This document shows positions 63,888 through 64,000 of a stretch of 64,000 bases of DNA, one piece after another. The translations under genes and the position numbers were made by a program. Source of the stretch: Halalkalibacter krulwichiae (GTDB lineage: Bacteria; Bacillota; Bacilli; Bacillales; Bacillaceae_D); NCBI RefSeq assembly GCF_002109385.1, contig NZ_CP020814.1, positions 3,433,501-3,497,500 on the forward strand, written 5' to 3'. Every line of letters starts with the position of its first letter. The first letter of the stretch is position 1. The notes under the pieces were generated by a model. It was not told the DNA's origin, did no database searches, and saw nothing but the letters and a program-made list of their open reading frames with translations.

Positions 63888-64000
63888 CTGATCTCTCCTA
63901 AACATCCATCTATTCATAAAGAAAAGCAAAGTGGGTAATCCACCCATCTTAATCATTTGTTTCGATTTCTTTTTTAATTCTTTATCTCCTTGAACCTTTT
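63870..64000 (-). CDS. C-terminal end of an unidentified gene, runs off the window
   Basis: On the minus strand the frame reads KVQGDKELKKKSKQMIKMGG, LPTLLFFMNRWMFRRDQKKS, then TT and TGA, with no stop upstream in 43 codons. A basic stretch followed by a short hydrophobic part suggests a membrane-associated protein. The stop falls inside the ytiB terminator, so both transcripts may end there. Low confidence because only the end is seen. Confidence 0.4.
   Translation of the reverse strand, partial: KVQGDKELKKKSKQMIKMGGLPTLLFFMNRWMFRRDQKKSTT

Overview
The window is 64 kb of AT-rich chromosome from a low-GC Gram-positive bacterium of the family Bacillaceae. The gene order follows the Bacillus subtilis thiI/nifZ - ezrA - hisJ - rpsD - tyrS - acsA/acuABC - motPS - ccpA - aroA - ytxGH - murC - sftA - ytp/yto/ytn/ytm - amyX - ytl/ytk/ytj - ytgP/ytfP - leuS - ytqAB - ytiB stretch, with local losses and insertions. 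A sodium-type stator pair (MotP/MotS) and a large membrane-anchored di-heme cytochrome fit an alkaliphilic or halotolerant relative of B. subtilis; this is inference, and the species cannot be named. No tRNA or rRNA genes, CRISPR array, prophage or insertion sequence is visible. The window is core chromosome.

Layout. 1-5.3 kb: tRNA thiolation (thiI, nifZ), septation regulator ezrA, histidinol phosphatase hisJ, TetR regulator. 5.4-11.4 kb: free methionine-R-sulfoxide reductase, rpsD with a probable S4 leader, tyrS with a Tyr T-box, a class A PBP. 11.6-22 kb: acsA diverging from acuABC with a cre site, mtnN, motPS, ccpA, the chorismate mutase-DAHP synthase fusion, and ytxGH behind SigB and SigH promoter matches. 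22-30.5 kb: ampS, murC, a nicotinate phosphoribosyltransferase, sftA, a decayed ytpR, ytpQ, and a 131-bp tandem repeat array. 30.5-43 kb: mostly small yt- genes, trmB, amyX, purU, an orphan HicB-like gene and ytlQ. 43-55 kb: lrgAB, RNA ligase-like ytlP, cysteine synthase, dipeptidase, an RsuA-type pseudouridine synthase, two SEDS glycan polymerases, the lipid II flippase ytgP, and flavoprotein ytfP. 55-64 kb: di-heme cytochrome, leuS with a Leu T-box, an MFS transporter, ytqAB, a carbonic anhydrase and the end of one more gene.

How the genes work together. acsA and acuABC are the acetate/acetyl-CoA module, with AcuA and AcuC setting AcsA acetylation, and ccpA encodes its likely regulator a few kb away. 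ezrA, murC, sftA, ytgP, two SEDS proteins and the PBP form a large share of envelope and division functions. Aminoacyl-tRNA synthetases are controlled by T-boxes, and the S4 gene probably by its own leader.

Most notable observations: three genes (lrgA, ytgP, ytfP) each carry a one-base deficit in a homopolymer that, if restored, gives a full-length protein, which points to base-calling error or recent decay; a ytpR relic sits at its syntenic position; a 131-bp, 4.3-copy tandem array carries a terminator-like hairpin in every unit; a hairpin family recurs at four 3' ends; a 34-residue membrane peptide gene lies near 33.1 kb.
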